NCBI GenBank assembly: GCA_026982585.1
Contig: JALSGW010000014.1
Span: 1 to 6,845 of the forward strand
DNA: 6,845 nt
Reading direction: 5' to 3'
Source of the DNA: Alphaproteobacteria bacterium
Lineage (GTDB): Bacteria > Pseudomonadota > Alphaproteobacteria > Geminicoccales > Geminicoccaceae
This document shows positions 5,623 to 6,845 of the stretch, in pieces (the first letter of the stretch is position 1; the number at the start of each line of letters is the position of its first letter). Below the pieces are notes generated by a model. That model ran no database searches. It worked only from the letters and a program-made list of their open reading frames with translations, and had not been told where the DNA came from. The position numbers were made by a program, and so were the translations under genes.

Positions 5623-6084
5623 CTAGGAATCCTCCTCCAGCACCGGATGGGCGGGCGGCGTGGGCGCCGGACGGGGCTCGCCGAAATCCTCGAGCCAGGC
5701 CCGGATGCAGTCGCTCTCGAGCCGGATCTCGGCGCCGCCCGCGAACACCAGCCGGATATGGACGAGACAGGATGCGCCCGGCTCGGTGGCGATGGTGAGC
5801 AGGGACAGCTCCTTGTCCGGCTGGCCGAGGTCGAGGCCGCGATGGCGCACCGCCTCGATGTCGAGGAAACCGAGCACACAGGAGGTCTCGGTGAGCCCGT
5901 CGCAGGCCGCGCAGGGATCGGGCAGACATTCCCGTCGATAGCGCCGCAGCGCCACCAGGAAACGCCGGGCCTCGGGATCGAACACCATCTCCTTGAGCGG
6001 CGCCCGGGCGTCCTGCAGCACCGCCGCCATCACCGCCAGATCCTCGGCGTCCTCGGCCCGCAGCTTCAAGGGTCCCCGGTCCAT
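5623..6084 (-). CDS. DUF2948 family protein of unknown function, with cysteine cluster
   Basis: A 153-residue protein assigned to DUF2948 from LKLRAEDAEDLAVMAAVLQDA (6-26), EMVFDPEARRFLVALRRYR (32-50), VLGFLDIEAVRHRGLDLG (70-87), ELSLLTIATEPG (92-103) and the C-terminal IRLESDCIRAWLEDFGEP (120-137), together with its place between murA and hisD. No biochemical role is known to me. It has no signal peptide or membrane segment. The linker after the first half holds four cysteines, C53-X4-C58-X2-C61-X7-C69, with C106 and C126 later. The family members I recall have a charged linker without this cluster, so a metal site is possible here, but that is inference. The ATG at 6084 shares one base with the murA stop (TGATG). 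The tail is proline-rich and ends in EEDS. Confidence 0.82.
   Translation of the reverse strand: MDRGPLKLRAEDAEDLAVMAAVLQDARAPLKEMVFDPEARRFLVALRRYRRECLPDPCAACDGLTETSCVLGFLDIEAVRHRGLDLGQPDKELSLLTIATEPGASCLVHIRLVFAGGAEIRLESDCIRAWLEDFGEPRPAPTPPAHPVLEEDS
5631..5638 (-). promoter_or_regulatory. ribosome binding site of hisD
   Basis: The minus strand reads GGAGGAGG 9 bases before the hisD ATG, inside the last codons of the DUF2948 gene. It is one of the strongest ribosome sites in the window and fixes the hisD start at 5621. Confidence 0.8.
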
Positions 6085-6845
6085 CAGCTCAACCGTTCGA
6101 TGCGCGCGCCCACCTGGGCGAGTTTGCCCTCGAGGCGCTCATAGCCCCGATCCAGATGATAGACCCGATGGATCTCGGTTTCACCCTGCGCCGCCAGCGC
6201 CGCCAGCACCAGGCACACCGAGGCGCGCAGGTCGGTGGCCATCACCGGAGCACCCTTGAGCGCTTTCACCCCGCGTACGAGCGCGCTCGATCCGTGCACG
6301 GTGATGCGCGCGCCCATGCGCAGCAGCTCCGGCACATGCATGAACCGGTTCTCGAAGATGGTCTCGGTGATCATGGCAGCACCGTCGGCCAGGCACATGA
6401 GCGCCATGAACTGGGCCTGCAGATCGGTGGCGAAGCCCGGATAGGGCAGGGTCATGACATCCACCCCGACGAGGCCCCCGCTCCCCCGTTCGGCGAGCAG
6501 CCCGTGGGCGGTGGGGGTCAGCACCACGCCCGCCTCGCGCAACACCTCGGCGGCGGCGCCGAGCAGTTCCATGCGTCCGCCCACGAGCTCCAGCGAACCG
6601 CCGGTGATGGCGGCGGCCATGGCGTAGGTGCCGGTCTCGATGCGATCGGGCAGGATGACGTGGCGGGCTCCCGCAAGCCGCTCCACACCCTCGATCTCGA
6701 TGCGGCTCGTGCCGGCGCCGGCGATCCGCGCCCCCATGGCCTCGAGGCAGCGGGCCAGGTCCGCCACCTCCGGCTCCTGGGCGGCCTCCTCGATCACCGT
6801 GGTGCCGCGGGCAAGCGCCGCCGCCATCATCAGGTTCTCGGTGGC
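6084..6845 (-). CDS. murA: UDP-N-acetylglucosamine 1-carboxyvinyltransferase (MurA), C-terminal 253 residues
   Basis: EPSP-synthase-fold enzyme that transfers enolpyruvate from PEP to UDP-GlcNAc, the first committed step of peptidoglycan synthesis in the cytoplasm. Only the C-terminal 253 residues are inside the window. The frame is open to the right edge, starting ATENLMMAAALARGTTVIEEAA, which fits about residue 165 of the usual roughly 420. Family landmarks are REP-like QEPEVADLARCLEAMGA, LPDRIETGT, LPYPGFATDLQAQF (its Asp is the predicted catalytic base), TETIFENRFMHVPEL and ATDLRASVCLVLA, whose Arg corresponds to the essential R397 of the E. coli enzyme. The N-terminal loop with the PEP- and fosfomycin-reacting cysteine is outside the window, so fosfomycin sensitivity cannot be judged. 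The stop overlaps the DUF2948 start by one base, so murA is probably the upstream cistron driving the block. Confidence 0.97.
   Translation of the reverse strand, partial: ATENLMMAAALARGTTVIEEAAQEPEVADLARCLEAMGARIAGAGTSRIEIEGVERLAGARHVILPDRIETGTYAMAAAITGGSLELVGGRMELLGAAAEVLREAGVVLTPTAHGLLAERGSGGLVGVDVMTLPYPGFATDLQAQFMALMCLADGAAMITETIFENRFMHVPELLRMGARITVHGSSALVRGVKALKGAPVMATDLRASVCLVLAALAAQGETEIHRVYHLDRGYERLEGKLAQVGARIERLS

Noticed and set aside
4362..5798. Long open frame on the plus strand (478 codons) opposite hisD and the DUF2948 gene
   Set aside because: It is an antisense shadow of GC-rich coding sequence. The translation is rich in His, Arg, Gly and Pro, has no family motif, and faces a full-length hisD with all catalytic residues.
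1..6845. Mobile element, CRISPR array, phage or defence system, tRNA or rRNA
   Set aside because: No transposase, integrase, spaced direct repeats, terminal inverted repeats or tRNA-like folds were seen. Nearly every base is assigned to metabolic genes of even composition.

Overview
This window is high-GC DNA, roughly two thirds G+C by eye. Every gene lies on the minus strand, so transcription runs from the right edge to the left edge. The genes are packed with 1-4 base overlaps or gaps of a few bases. The host is most likely an alphaproteobacterium. The order murA - DUF2948 - hisD - UPF0262 - low-molecular-weight phosphatase is a familiar alphaproteobacterial block, and UPF0262 and DUF2948 are, from recalled knowledge, families largely confined to that class. 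No genus can be named from the sequence alone.

Block 1 (about 6845 down to 3403) is in transcription order: the C-terminal 253 residues of murA (peptidoglycan precursor synthesis, cut by the right edge); a DUF2948 protein with an extra cysteine cluster; hisD (last two steps of histidine synthesis), complete with its zinc and catalytic residues; a UPF0262 protein starting at a TTG that overlaps the hisD stop; and a low-molecular-weight-phosphatase-fold protein with a CX5R loop. Junctions in this block range from a 4-base overlap to a 3-base gap, so it looks like one translationally coupled unit.

An 86-base spacer (3317-3402) follows, the only sizeable gap in the window. On the minus strand it can fold into a 7-bp GC stem-loop or into an alternative shorter hairpin that shares one arm.

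Block 2 (3316 down to 1) holds pabB and pabA, the two subunits of aminodeoxychorismate synthase (folate/p-aminobenzoate branch), joined by a GTGA overlap. Next comes a class I SAM-dependent methyltransferase of the METTL7-like type, then aguB (N-carbamoylputrescine amidase, putrescine synthesis from agmatine), which runs off the left edge. Nothing mechanistic joins folate, methylation and polyamine steps here beyond shared transcription.

There are no RNA genes, mobile elements, CRISPR arrays or long repeats, and no gene shows a frameshift. Most of the window is ordinary housekeeping content. The points most worth a second look are the two uncharacterised families tied to hisD and murA, the cysteine cluster in the DUF2948 protein, the alternative hairpins and uncertain start at pabB, and the pabBA-methyltransferase-aguB grouping.
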